A DNA stretch of 64,000 bases, taken from contig NZ_UZAC03000002.1 of the NCBI RefSeq assembly GCF_900538055.1, positions 62,001 through 126,000 on the forward strand, given 5' to 3'. Each line of letters opens with the position of its first letter. Position 1 is the stretch's first letter. Shown here in pieces: positions 43,140-53,109 of the stretch. Under the pieces are notes generated by a model that made no database searches, was not told the origin of the DNA, and saw nothing but the letters and a program-made list of their open reading frames with translations. Source of the stretch: Pasteuria penetrans (GTDB lineage: Bacteria; Bacillota; Bacilli; Thermoactinomycetales; Thermoactinomycetaceae). Position numbers and translations under genes: made by a program.

Positions 43140-43816
43140 AAAAAGGATCCCCCAGGGGTCAAGGGGTTGACTGAAAGGACCCCAACACCCCTCTCACACG
43201 GACCACTACCCGCATTATGCGACTCTATGGACCCCATCTTAGCGTCTAATGGACGGCCGCCGCCCCATAGGCAGCAGGGAGAATAGATTTCCCGTACCTC
43301 CCTCGTATATACTGGATCCACCTACGGTTCCTTCGCATACTATTGGGCTTCCTGTACTCCTTTTTGGACCATCATGCCAAAACATTGTCATCGAGACTGC
43401 TGCGTAAAGCTTTTTCCAGTTATGAGGAATCAAAGACACCATAGTAGTTCACCCAGCCCTTCCCTACGGGATGGGACCTTTCCGCCACCTCTCGTGTAGT
43501 TCCATACCTAGCCCCACACGTCCCCTTGCTTCCCTTCCCCCGCTTAGCCATCTTCTTCCCCGATTTCCGGCTGATGGCTTTATAACCTAGAGACCTTCTC
43601 TTCCCTACACGGGTTACGGGCCTGATGCGGACAAAACATAAACCCCAGGAAGTCAAAGGATGTTCCCTTATGCTTTCCCTTCCTACGAATGGGGAGATTG
43701 CGTCTCCCCCACATACCCCTCAAACTCAACACCTGGATGCGGGCCAACCCCCTATTCTTATTCCACCATAACGAAATAGCCCAACCATTCCCCTGTGCGG
43801 AACAAAATAGGCCCAT
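43140..43816 (-). pseudogene. Broken group II intron maturase and intron 3' end
   Basis: Minus-strand frames in series give the C-terminal half of an intron-encoded reverse transcriptase: HKGTSFDFLGFMF (frame ending ~43,580), a frameshift near 43,630, then KAISRKSGKKM and GWVNYYGVFDSS, another shift near 43,440, then HNWKKLYAAVS. FDFLGF and GW-x-NYYG are hallmark segments of group II intron RT/maturases. A domain V-like hairpin (GAGTCGCATAATGCGGGTAG, then GTCCGTGTGAGAGG) follows at about 43,190-43,230. The catalytic YADD part is missing. It lies between two deacetylase paralogues. Confidence 0.8.
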
Positions 43817-43919
43817 TCCTGATTTTTATTTGTGATTATACCTAAATTTATAAGGTATCTTCACTTGCCTCCTTCATGACCATCACTTAGTACGATCCGC
43901 TGTGGCCCATTCTATCTAT

Positions 43920-44400
43920 GTCGTGGGGACCCCCATAGGAACTTATCTTGCCAGGATTTATGTCCTACGCTCATGAATTGGATCCGCAGTCCTCTCACTG
44001 GACACACCCCCCCAGAGGAATATCAACCCCTCCATACACATATTTATCCTATCGGTTCCCCCCTTCCCCCTGTTTGCCCTGCAGGGGAGGAGAAGAGGAG
44101 ATGGAGGAAACACCGGGATACGGTCCACCCATTTCGTATAATTTTTATAAAATGAAAATATAGTAAAAATAACCACAACCAAAACAACCCCGCGGTAAAG
44201 ATAGTGTGGAAACCTATTTTGATTCATCATCGGTAGGTTCACTCCCTCGATCCTTATCCAACCGGGTATCATGTCCTGCCCTTTCCTTAACCAGCCTACT
44301 ACCGAATACACCTTACCCACCGGTAAAGGCTAAAGTGATTGGAAACCCATTACTCACCGGCCGGTTCCCAAAAACCCTCCTCCATCTCCCTTGTACTTAG
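43920..44400. mobile_element. Intron-associated repeat region
   Basis: Two segments recur around the dacB-spmA gap in the same plus-strand orientation. 43,955-44,000 (GTCCTACGCTCATGAATTGG, CGCAGTCCTC) matches 56,932-56,965. 44,215-44,400 (TTGGAAACCCATTACTC, CGGCCGGTTCC, TTAGCTTGGCACACG) matches 57,690-57,845. They are probably parts of one degraded intron family; no gene is present. Confidence 0.45.
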
Positions 44401-44515
44401 CTTGGCACACGTTCCCTATCTATATTTTAAATAATATATTTTTTATTATAAATTAAAATTATACCCCATGATATCCATAGCACCACCACATCCATCACCA
44501 CAAGGAAGGGGTACC

Positions 44516-45391
44516 ATGCTCCGCGATTTTTTCAAGAATATTCGGTTCTACACACGTAATTTCACACTAAAAAGAAAGTATCTATATATGATTTCCTTAC
44601 TGGTTGCAACCGCCATAGGCCCCTCCTACTGGATTTTCCACTCTAACACCTTCCCTTTAAGCTCCGAGGAAGGGCGGATAGAAGGAGAAAAACATAATTC
44701 CTGGAAACCCAGCAGTTGCCGGGTTTCCCTCACCTTTGATGACGGTCCCACAATAAGATGGACACCCCATATTCTCAAAATTCTAAGAGATTTCGACGCC
44801 CCTGCTACCTTCTTCATGACGGGTGAAGAGGTGAACAACATAGAAAAAATTACATACCAAGGAACAGAGAGGGCACAACGGGCCCAGGATATGATCAACG
44901 AAATCAAAACAAGGCACACTATAGGAAACCACACATGGGATCACCCCTATCTGGTAAAAAATAGATTAACATGGGAAACCATCGTAACCAAACAAATCAA
45001 CCCCACAACGGAAATCATTCAGCGTGTTTTCGGCCAAATCCCAAAATATTTTCGACCCCCTTATGGAGTTTTATCACCCCAAATTAAAGATCTCATACTC
45101 CAAACCACACACATGCACACGGTTTTCTGGGACATCGATACGCGGGACTGGGAGGAGAAGAAAATGAATGCCCCTTCTATCATCGATAAGGTGAGCCGTC
45201 ATTTTACCCGTGACCCCGGCCTGACCAGAGATCCCCATCATGATGCCATCGTTCTCATGCACGACGGGCATAATGGAAAAAACCGCATCGAAACCATCAA
45301 GGCCCTACCCACCATAATCGATGTGATAAGAAAAAATCATTGTGAAATCGTACCCCTTAAAAACGTAAGCATAGAAACAATTTTTCCATAA
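44516..45391 (+). CDS. Polysaccharide deacetylase (NodB domain), second paralogue
   Basis: 291 residues from ATG 44,516, which follows AAGGAAGGGG; sixteen in-frame codons upstream are probably not translated. Layout as in the first paralogue: a membrane anchor (~25-42), a short stalk, and the NodB domain with TFDDGP, HTIGNHTWDH, FRPPYG, WDIDTRDW and VLMHD, all complete. Amino-acid identity to the neighbour at 41.9 kb is moderate, suggesting an old duplication. The substrate is unknown; the spore-former context allows peptidoglycan or exopolysaccharide. Confidence 0.9.
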   Translation: MLRDFFKNIRFYTRNFTLKRKYLYMISLLVATAIGPSYWIFHSNTFPLSSEEGRIEGEKHNSWKPSSCRVSLTFDDGPTIRWTPHILKILRDFDAPATFFMTGEEVNNIEKITYQGTERAQRAQDMINEIKTRHTIGNHTWDHPYLVKNRLTWETIVTKQINPTTEIIQRVFGQIPKYFRPPYGVLSPQIKDLILQTTHMHTVFWDIDTRDWEEKKMNAPSIIDKVSRHFTRDPGLTRDPHHDAIVLMHDGHNGKNRIETIKALPTIIDVIRKNHCEIVPLKNVSIETIFP

Positions 45392-45724
45392 AAAACAAGG
45401 AATCTCTTACTGATGAAAATCCCCCCACCTGTGGTACCCGGAAAATTCACATACACTCCTATTCTACTTTCCAAGAGGGGGGGAAGGATTGGGAACTACC
45501 TTCTTTCCATAAGAGCCCCCCTTTAGATATCGCCCTGACCCCGAGAAAATCGGGGGAAAGGAAAGCCAAGAACATAATTGTAGGGTTGTCCTTACCCTCG
45601 GGACAACGAAACCACAATGGATCCAATATCCCACAAGTTTCGGATCCTATCAGGTCCTCCACCACCCTCCTTGCTTACAGGGGAAGGAATTGCCCCATGT
45701 AGGGGAAATAGCGGGAAGGAAAAC

Positions 45725-46030
45725 AAAAAAATGGCTGGCCCAACATATGATCAAGGAAATGGGTACCCAATACAAGGTAGGGGATCACATATGGGATCAT
45801 TGAACCCTAGATGATGACAAGCTGACATGAACCTGGGAAACACTCGACAGGAAATCATCCGACGGATTCTCAACCAAAACCCAGAATATTTTCGCCCCCT
45901 GGTGGGGGTACCACCAATCAAGCCCAGGGAGGGGGACCTCATCCTACAAATGATCCCCGTATATACCCCCTTTTTTAGAGTGGTGAACCTGGAAACGAAT
46001 TTTTCACAAAAATACCCCCCCAAAAGAAGG
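45725..46030 (+). pseudogene. Decayed third polysaccharide deacetylase copy
   Basis: Fragments match the preceding gene: MIKEMGTQYKVGDHIWDH (zinc motif, first His changed to Asp) followed by a stop, then QEIIRRILNQNPEYFRPLVG and LILQMIPVYTPFF. At least two stops interrupt it and the TFDDGP region is not recognisable. It marks a former tandem array of three deacetylases. Confidence 0.75.
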
Positions 46031-46034
46031 GAGG

Positions 46035-46505
46035 TTATTTCTCATCCCCCCTATACTTATCAGATAATAAATACACAACCTTAAAAAGATCCCCTGCCAA
46101 AACGGGGGGACGTCTAGGATCCCTTTCGAATCCCTGGGGTGCCCCCTTCATGAACATCCCCCCCTGTACCTCCTGGAGAATTTGCGAACGTATCCTTCCA
46201 TTCTTGCACCGGAAATTCAAATGCAATTCGAACGTTGTTAGCCTCTTGAGATCTACACTACACAAGGACACCTGGGAATCATCCCCCAAGGTATATAAGA
46301 TATCATAGCCGCAATCATCCCCCACGTTGTAAGAGGTAAACTCCCCTCGAATACGGACCACATCCCCCACCTCGATTACGGGAAGGGGTTCCATACGAAG
46401 GCAAATATCATAACCAGGTCTACCAATCACGCTGGGCGGAGGAAATGTGTAGCTCAGGAGAAAAGAAGAGTAACAGCCACAATTTCTTATGATTTGGACA
46501 TCCAA
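46035..46505 (-). CDS. Hypothetical protein (156 aa)
   Basis: Not recognised. The ATG at 46,505 follows AAAGGAGGGGGATGATTGG, an excellent ribosome-binding site, and the frame is intact. The protein has six cysteines, many beta-strand-like alternating hydrophobic stretches (DVVRIRGEFTSY, FELHLNFRC), a Pro-rich N-terminal third, and no signal peptide or membrane helix. The composition would suit a small cross-linked coat or parasporal protein, but that is inference. Confidence 0.6.
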   Translation of the reverse strand: MDVQIIRNCGCYSSFLLSYTFPPPSVIGRPGYDICLRMEPLPVIEVGDVVRIRGEFTSYNVGDDCGYDILYTLGDDSQVSLCSVDLKRLTTFELHLNFRCKNGRIRSQILQEVQGGMFMKGAPQGFERDPRRPPVLAGDLFKVVYLLSDKYRGDEK

Positions 46506-46767
46506 TCATCCCCCTCCTTTCCCTTCGTTATGAAATTATATTATCCTTCATTTGATTACAAACACACGATAACCCAAGCATACGCATAGTGAGAGGGACG
46601 AACACCCCCACATCTCATAAACGAGAAAACATACATGGGTGATCCTATGTCCTACACAAAATACCCCCTCACTCCAGAAGATACCTAAAGAATACCCTGC
46701 AATATCATACATACAACCATGAAAGAAAGATATGAATGAATCCCCCATTCGAATTCCCCTGCAAGGG

Positions 46768-48984
46768 TCACGAACATGCTGATGGAATAGGAATCCTAAG
46801 CAATCGCAGGGCATTGAGGGAAACGCAAAGGGTACTAACAGCCATAGCCGCTGCGGCTACCCAGGGGGGGAGTTGGCCAAAGGCTGCCCATAGAACACCA
46901 ATGCTATTGTAGGCAAACACCCAAATCACATTTTGGCGTATATTCCGCACAACAAATTTGGCAATCATATAAACCGATAAAAAACCCTGTACCGAGGTAC
47001 ACCGCAATAATACAACATCTGCCACCTCACGAGCCGCAGCCGTCCCTCCCCCCACAGCCACTCCCACATCGGCTGCTGTGAGGGCGATGGTGTCATTGAT
47101 GCCATCCCCGATCATGGCCACACAACACCCCTTTTCCTGCAATGTACCAATGAAGCGCGCCTTTCCCTCCGGCGATTGCTGAGATAACGCCATTGAGATA
47201 CCTAACTCCTTACCAACGGACTGTACTGTTTTTTCATGGTCCCCACTGAGAAGGACAACCTGCAAACCCTGTTGTTGCCAAGCCAGAATCATCCGCTTCG
47301 CCCCAGTATCCAGCGGGTCCTCAATGACAAAACAACCAGCATATTGCGAATCTACCGACAAAAAAACTACCGTGCCACCAGACGCGCGCGCCTCCTCAGC
47401 TGTTTCCTCAGTTGGTACCACAACTTCCTGCAATTGCAAGAGCTCCCGCGTGCCTATCACGATGGAGTGGCCTTCGACCGTAGCCTCTACACCCATGCCG
47501 GGATGGGTAAGAGACCGATCCGCCTCTACTACAGAGTCCTCCCCCTCCGCCCAGGTAACCAAGGCCCGCGCTAAGGGATGGGAGGTGGCCTTTTCGGTGG
47601 CGTATACCCATCGCTTAAGATCCCGCTCGGTGAACAACCCCCCCGCGAGATGGGCTGCCACTACAGTAGGACGATTGGAGGTCAACGTGCCCGTTTTATC
47701 CACCACCACTGTATCCACCTTCGCCAACGTTTCACAAACCGCCCCCTCACGTATGAGTAAACCCTGTTCCGCCGCTCGACGCACACCACATACAGTAGCT
47801 AATGGAGCTGCCAGTCCTAAAGCACAAGGGCATGCTACCACGAAAACGGCAGCCACGATATAACAGGCCTTCATGATATCCCCGGGATTAGAAAATACAT
47901 AACTAAAAGCAGCTGCCACTATCGCCATCAAAAACAGAACCGGTGCAAAGCCAGAAACCATACGATCCACCAATCGTTGCAGGGGGGGTCGATTGGATCG
48001 CAAAGTGGTAATCGCCTGGATCAGTCGTCCCAATGAAGTGTTCCGGCCTATTTTTTCCGTGCGGACCTCAATACGCCCTGTGAGATTGGACATGGCCTCG
48101 CCTACATGATCACCTACACAAACGAGACGGGGGAGACTCTCACCCGTAAGCACAGAGGTATCAAGCATAGTTTCTCCACGGAGAACCACACCATCAACAG
48201 GCACTCTTTCCCCCGGGAGAACGATTACACGATCACCCACATTCACCTGATCCAGAGGAGTTTCCACCTCCTCCCCATTCGAACGTACCAATCTGGCTGT
48301 GGGTGCCTGTAGGGATAACAACCCATGCAAAGAAGGCCGCGAATAACCCCGAATGTGGGACTCCATTGCCTTACCCAACCAAATGAAGGACAACAGGAGC
48401 GCTCCCTCTTCATAGTGAACAGGCGCACCGGGAACATAAAATTGATGATAAATACTCAACCCATAGGCAATGGTGGAACTAAGAGCTACCAACACACCCG
48501 TGGTAAACATCCCCCGACGTAGGGAACGATAAGCCCCGAGATACAAAACTGAACCCAGGCCCATCTGAAGAACAGTAGCCAGCAAGAATTGTAACCACGG
48601 ATTTCGAAGAAAAGTATAAAAATAGGAGGACCGAAAACCCTCGGGTACCACCATCCCTAGCATTCCCAGGCAAAGTGGTGCAGAAAGCAAAAAGGCCACT
48701 CCCACTATCCACCATGAATAGTGGGAACGGGATGAATCTCCGGAGGAGGGGGAATGAACAGGATCATCCATAGCATCATTCACCACTTGCGCCATGTAAC
48801 CCCAAACCCGGAGTCGAGATACAATCTCTGAGGGATCACAACTACCCCGCACATAAAGATGATGAGTCACTGTATTGATAGAAGCTTCCTTTACTCCCTC
48901 TAGGGTACGCAATCTTCTCTCTAGGGGACCTATACAACTCAGGCAGGATATACCATCCACAACAAACACGTGTTCCCGTTCCAT
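46768..48984 (-). CDS. copA: Copper-type P1B-ATPase
   Basis: Pumps Cu(I) out of the cytoplasm at the expense of ATP. 738 residues from ATG 48,984, chosen because the metal-binding domain starts there. It has one N-terminal HMA domain with GISCLSC (CxxC), membrane helices, LTGES in the actuator loop, CPCALGLA (transmembrane metal site), DKTGTLT (phosphorylated Asp), SHPLARAL (the HP motif) and GDGINDTIAL. These together define the CopA/P1B-1 type. No copZ chaperone or csoR repressor is adjacent, which is unusual. Length is in the normal range for one-HMA CopA. Confidence 0.93.
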   Translation of the reverse strand: MEREHVFVVDGISCLSCIGPLERRLRTLEGVKEASINTVTHHLYVRGSCDPSEIVSRLRVWGYMAQVVNDAMDDPVHSPSSGDSSRSHYSWWIVGVAFLLSAPLCLGMLGMVVPEGFRSSYFYTFLRNPWLQFLLATVLQMGLGSVLYLGAYRSLRRGMFTTGVLVALSSTIAYGLSIYHQFYVPGAPVHYEEGALLLSFIWLGKAMESHIRGYSRPSLHGLLSLQAPTARLVRSNGEEVETPLDQVNVGDRVIVLPGERVPVDGVVLRGETMLDTSVLTGESLPRLVCVGDHVGEAMSNLTGRIEVRTEKIGRNTSLGRLIQAITTLRSNRPPLQRLVDRMVSGFAPVLFLMAIVAAAFSYVFSNPGDIMKACYIVAAVFVVACPCALGLAAPLATVCGVRRAAEQGLLIREGAVCETLAKVDTVVVDKTGTLTSNRPTVVAAHLAGGLFTERDLKRWVYATEKATSHPLARALVTWAEGEDSVVEADRSLTHPGMGVEATVEGHSIVIGTRELLQLQEVVVPTEETAEEARASGGTVVFLSVDSQYAGCFVIEDPLDTGAKRMILAWQQQGLQVVLLSGDHEKTVQSVGKELGISMALSQQSPEGKARFIGTLQEKGCCVAMIGDGINDTIALTAADVGVAVGGGTAAAREVADVVLLRCTSVQGFLSVYMIAKFVVRNIRQNVIWVFAYNSIGVLWAAFGQLPPWVAAAAMAVSTLCVSLNALRLLRIPIPSACS

Positions 48985-49210
48985 CGTTCTATCGATCCCC
49001 CTATTTTGACTGACAAGGATCTCCGAATACAACCATATACCTGGTCCACCTCAGTTTTATAATACCACAGGGGAAAGGCAAAATCCCACGGTTCTTCCAT
49101 CACCCTATCCTCGCCTTCCCTATGCATGGGCCCCCTAGTTAGGATCCTATGATGAAACCCCTGCGGAACAACCACAGAAAAAAAATGGCTCCTTTCCGAA
49201 CATGAGGGAA

Positions 49211-49239
49211 ATAAAAAGCCCCAGCTTTTGCTAGGGGCC
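49211..49239 (-). terminator. Rho-independent terminator of sdhCAB
   Basis: Minus strand: GCCCCTAGC / GCTGGGGC form a near-perfect stem with an A-rich loop, followed by TTTTTATTT. It lies about 40 bases after the sdhB stop. Confidence 0.88.
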
Positions 49240-49276
49240 CATTTCATGGTCTCAGGAAACCTATAACTGTTTATAA

Positions 49277-50062
49277 TTATTTGAACAACCATTTTTTCAA
49301 AAAGTGCTTGGTGGTTTCAAGATTCATGTAGGCAATCGCGTCCGTTAGAGGAACCCCCTTTGGACAGGCCAATACGCAATTTTGCGCATTTCCACACTCC
49401 TGCAGACCACCCGGTCCCATCAAAGCCTCGATCCGATCCCCCTTCTGTTCCTTTCCCACGGGGTGGGCGTTTTGTAACGCAACCTGACCTGCGACAAAGG
49501 GGCCCATGAAGTTAGAACTATCATTGACATTAGGGCATGCTTCCAAGCAAACCCCACACGTCATACATTTGGATAAAGCATAACGCCACTGCTGCCCCTC
49601 TTCTGACTGCCGAGAACCCGGACCCAAAGCGTGCGTCCCGTCTATCTCCACCCAAGACTTGACTCGTTTGAGGGCGTCAAACATCCCACCCCTATCGACA
49701 ATCAGATCACGGAGAACAGGAAAGGAAGACATAGGCTCGATCCGAACAGGCTGTGAAAGCTTGGCAATAAGAGCTGTGCAAGCTTGCCGGGGCTTACCGT
49801 TGATCACCATCGAACAGGCACCACAGACTTCTTCCAGACAGCTGGCTTCCCAAACCACCGGGGCTACCCGTTCCCCTTTTCCATTGACAGGGTTTTTTTG
49901 GATTTCCATAAGAGCCGATATGACGTTCATATTGGGTCGATGGGGGATCAAAAACTCCTCCGTATAGGATCGCTGCTCAGGACCATCCTGGCGCACAATC
50001 GACAAACGCACCTGCCCCAAACCATGTTGTGTAGTCGGGGTTTTCAACTTTGCCGCTTCCAT
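49277..50062 (-). CDS. sdhB: Succinate dehydrogenase iron-sulfur subunit
   Basis: Carries electrons from the FAD of SdhA to the quinone site. About 261 residues. The [2Fe-2S] cysteines lie in SCLEEVCGACSM plus a later C; CMTCGVCLEACP and CGNAQNCVLACPKGVP bind the [4Fe-4S] and [3Fe-4S] clusters. ATG 50,062 lies eight bases after AGGTGA and near GGGAG; a GTG at 50,074 overlapping the sdhA stop (GTGA) is the alternative. Last gene of sdhCAB, followed by a terminator. Confidence 0.95.
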   Translation of the reverse strand: MEAAKLKTPTTQHGLGQVRLSIVRQDGPEQRSYTEEFLIPHRPNMNVISALMEIQKNPVNGKGERVAPVVWEASCLEEVCGACSMVINGKPRQACTALIAKLSQPVRIEPMSSFPVLRDLIVDRGGMFDALKRVKSWVEIDGTHALGPGSRQSEEGQQWRYALSKCMTCGVCLEACPNVNDSSNFMGPFVAGQVALQNAHPVGKEQKGDRIEALMGPGGLQECGNAQNCVLACPKGVPLTDAIAYMNLETTKHFLKKWLFK

Positions 50063-50070
50063 GTCTCCCG

Positions 50071-51828
50071 TCACCTCTCCTTCTTAAGAACATCATATCG
50101 ACGGGGTCGCGGCGGGATCAAGGATGTATCCACATCCTCATAGGTCAGGATGGGGGCACGATCATCCGCTGAAAACTGGGCCTTCGTCGTCTTCAACCAT
50201 TCTTCATCGTTACGATCGGGGAATTCAGGCTTATAGTGGGACCCCCGGCTTTCATTTCGTTGCAACGCCCCCAAAGTAATGACCCGCGCCAACTGCAACA
50301 TATCCCACAACTGTCGTGTAAAAAATAGAGCCTGGTTACTGCATTTCGAGGTGTCCAACATATCGATTTGTTCGTACCGCTCCATCAATTCCTGAATCTT
50401 AGCATCCGTATCCATCAACCGTTGATTGTAGCGAACCACGGTCACATGATCCGTCATCCATTCACCTAACTCCTGATGCAAACGATAGGCATTTTCATTA
50501 CCGCGCATGGATTCGAGCCGTTGATGTTGTTCCTCACGCCTACGCTTCTCCTCTTCCGCCGCACGGATACCATCGTTTTCATTCAACTCAGCTTCTACCT
50601 GACGCGCATAGGATGCCGCATTAGGGCCAGCCATACCCCCCCCGTAGATACACGAAAGAAGTGAATTAGCCCCCAAACGATTGGCACCATGATACTGATA
50701 CTCACATTCCCCCGCTGCAAACAGACCGGGGATATTGGTCATCTGATCAAAATCAACCCATAGCCCCCCCATAGAGTAGTGAACAGCCGGGAAGATCTTC
50801 ATTGGAATCTTACGGGGATCATCCCCCATGAATTTTTCATATATTTCCAGGATACCACCCAGCTTGACATCCAATTCCTTTGGATCCTTATGACTCAAAT
50901 CCAAATAAACCATATTCTGACCATCAACGCCCAATTTCATATCTACACATACCTTGAAGATGGCCCTTGTTGCAATGTCCCGTGGCACCAGATTCCCATA
51001 GGCAGGATACATTTCCTCCAGGAAATACCAGGGCTTACCATCCTTGTAGGTCCAAACACGACCACCTTCACCCCGTGCTGACTCCGACATAAGACGCAAC
51101 TTATCGTCCCCAGGGATGGCTGTTGGATGCACCTGAATGAATTCCCCGTTGGCATAGCAGGCACCCTGCTGATATACGGACGAGACAGCAGCCCCTGTAT
51201 TGATCATGGAATTGGTCGTTTTTCCAAAGATAATTCCAGGACCCCCAGTAGCAAGAAGGACGCTGGAAGAGAGAAAGGATTCAATTTTCCTCGTACGCAT
51301 CTCCTGTGCTATGATCCCCCGACAACGACCCTGATCGTCCAAAATGATGGATAAAAAGTCCCAAAATTCAAATTTACTCACAACCCCCTCCGCTTCGTAA
51401 CGACGAACCTGCTCGTCCAAAGCATACAGAAGTTGTTGTCCGGTCGTCGCACCCGCATAGGCCGTACGATGATGCTGTGTCCCACCAAAACGACGAAAAT
51501 CAATCAAACCCTCCGGGGTTCGGTTGAAGGGTACCCCCATACGATCCATCAGATAAATGATCTCCGGGGCTGCAGCGCACATCGCCTTCACAGGCGGCTG
51601 ATTGGCTAAAAAATCACCACCATAAACAGTATCATCAAAATGAACCAGAGGGGAATCACCCTCCCCCTTGGTATTCACGGCCCCGTTGATGCCCCCTTGG
51701 GCACAAACAGAATGGGATCTCCGCACAGGCACCAGGGAAAAGAGATCTACGTGAACACCTGCTTCAGCAGCCCGCAAGGCCGCCATCAGGCCTGCCAGAC
51801 CCCCACCCACTACAATGATCCTCGACAT
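50071..51828 (-). CDS. sdhA: Succinate dehydrogenase flavoprotein subunit
   Basis: Oxidises succinate to fumarate with covalently bound FAD. 585 residues from ATG 51,828, nine bases after AGGGTGA. The Rossmann dinucleotide motif VVGGGLAGLMAALRAAEAG opens the protein. SHSVCAQGGINGAV contains the His that links FAD. HHRTAYAGATTGQQLL and HYSMGGLWVD are substrate/FAD signatures. The order sdhC-sdhA-sdhB is the Bacillus arrangement. Stop and sdhB start are nearly contiguous. Confidence 0.96.
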   Translation of the reverse strand: MSRIIVVGGGLAGLMAALRAAEAGVHVDLFSLVPVRRSHSVCAQGGINGAVNTKGEGDSPLVHFDDTVYGGDFLANQPPVKAMCAAAPEIIYLMDRMGVPFNRTPEGLIDFRRFGGTQHHRTAYAGATTGQQLLYALDEQVRRYEAEGVVSKFEFWDFLSIILDDQGRCRGIIAQEMRTRKIESFLSSSVLLATGGPGIIFGKTTNSMINTGAAVSSVYQQGACYANGEFIQVHPTAIPGDDKLRLMSESARGEGGRVWTYKDGKPWYFLEEMYPAYGNLVPRDIATRAIFKVCVDMKLGVDGQNMVYLDLSHKDPKELDVKLGGILEIYEKFMGDDPRKIPMKIFPAVHYSMGGLWVDFDQMTNIPGLFAAGECEYQYHGANRLGANSLLSCIYGGGMAGPNAASYARQVEAELNENDGIRAAEEEKRRREEQHQRLESMRGNENAYRLHQELGEWMTDHVTVVRYNQRLMDTDAKIQELMERYEQIDMLDTSKCSNQALFFTRQLWDMLQLARVITLGALQRNESRGSHYKPEFPDRNDEEWLKTTKAQFSADDRAPILTYEDVDTSLIPPRPRRYDVLKKER

Positions 51829-51890
51829 TACCGTCTCACCCTCCCTCCTCAATTTTCCATGGGCTGAACTACGTACACATATACCCCCAC

Positions 51891-52559
51891 CTAGCCCAAT
51901 GACTTGGTATAGAAGTCCGCAGCCCTAAAACCAAACAGGGACCCGATTCCCAAATAGGTGAGCAAGGCGAAGGCAACCGCACAGGCTACCATGGAAAAGA
52001 GCTGGGCTCTGGGCCCCACAGTGACACCCCAGGTAACCAAGAACGACCACATACCATTGCTGAAATGGAAGGTAGCAGCTAGGATACCCAGTGCATAAAA
52101 AACGAATTTCCAATCACTAGACAAAATCTCCACCATCATCGGGGCCATATCAGATGGTTTCAACTTCTCCAGCCACACCTGCAAACGGGTCTCCCAAAGG
52201 TGCCAAAGAATGAAAGCAAATGTGATCACGCCGGTCACGCGCTGCAAGAAAAACAACACATTACGAAAAGTACCATACCGATCGAGATTATTTCTCGCGG
52301 TAAAAGCCACATACAACCCGTACACGCCATGGTACATGAGCGGCAGGAAAATGAATAAAAACTCCATCAACCACAAGAGCGGAAGACCATGAATCCATTC
52401 CACCTGGTCGATAAACGCCTTCGCCCCGAGTGCAGATTTGTGATTTGTGAGCAGATGATTGATTAAAAAAAAGCCCACGGGTATAACACCGAGCAGAGAA
52501 TGCAACCGCCGGCTAAAAAAACTCGAGTAATCGTTCTGTCGTTTCGCTACCTGCTCCAT
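51891..52559 (-). CDS. sdhC: Succinate dehydrogenase cytochrome b558 subunit
   Basis: Membrane anchor and haem-binding subunit of the single-subunit (type B) Bacillus-like complex. 222 residues with five predicted helices and conserved histidines (RRLHSLLGV, LINHLLTNH, MYHGVYGL, LWHLWE, TFHFSNGMW). ATG 52,559 follows AGGAGGGTGGGAA; upstream in-frame codons are rejected on that basis. First gene of the operon. Confidence 0.93.
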   Translation of the reverse strand: MEQVAKRQNDYSSFFSRRLHSLLGVIPVGFFLINHLLTNHKSALGAKAFIDQVEWIHGLPLLWLMEFLFIFLPLMYHGVYGLYVAFTARNNLDRYGTFRNVLFFLQRVTGVITFAFILWHLWETRLQVWLEKLKPSDMAPMMVEILSSDWKFVFYALGILAATFHFSNGMWSFLVTWGVTVGPRAQLFSMVACAVAFALLTYLGIGSLFGFRAADFYTKSLG

Positions 52560-53109
52560 TTCCCACCCTCCTATTCCCGCCATGCGGGAGAAATGCAAAA
52601 GCAACAACAAAATCTTTCCATATTATGTAGGGATATGTAGGGATATCATAAACGGATAACCAATCAGATCCAGATCCAAACGCTCCCCCACGGATTCACT
52701 GAGACTCCAACCGGTGGGTCTCAACCTGGAAACAAGAGGAAACACCACCGCTGACCTTCACCCTTACTCATGATAAGGGATTCAGGGTCCATTTGCCAAT
52801 ATCCAAAAAACAAACCCAAATCAAGAACCCACCGGAATCACAAGAGCACCCATCGAACCATGCCTCCATGGTATCACAGACAGGAAACAAAAAAACATCC
52901 TCAACCCTGATATGCACACGTCCTCTACTACTACCCTGTCACCCCACCATCATCTTGACTCACTCACTCATGAAGGGCAACAGCTAGCGACAAGGGGATG
53001 TTCCTTTTGTTTTTATAAAATTTTATAATATTTTGTAAACGCAGGGGATCACGGAATAGTACCATTCACTCCAACATGACCCTGATTACCGCATACAAAA
53101 TCGCTCGCT
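52560..53109. other. Intergenic region upstream of sdhC
   Basis: Should contain the sdhCAB promoter. ATGTAGGGAT is tandemly repeated at ~52,625-52,645 close to the start. No gene recognised. Confidence 0.5.
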
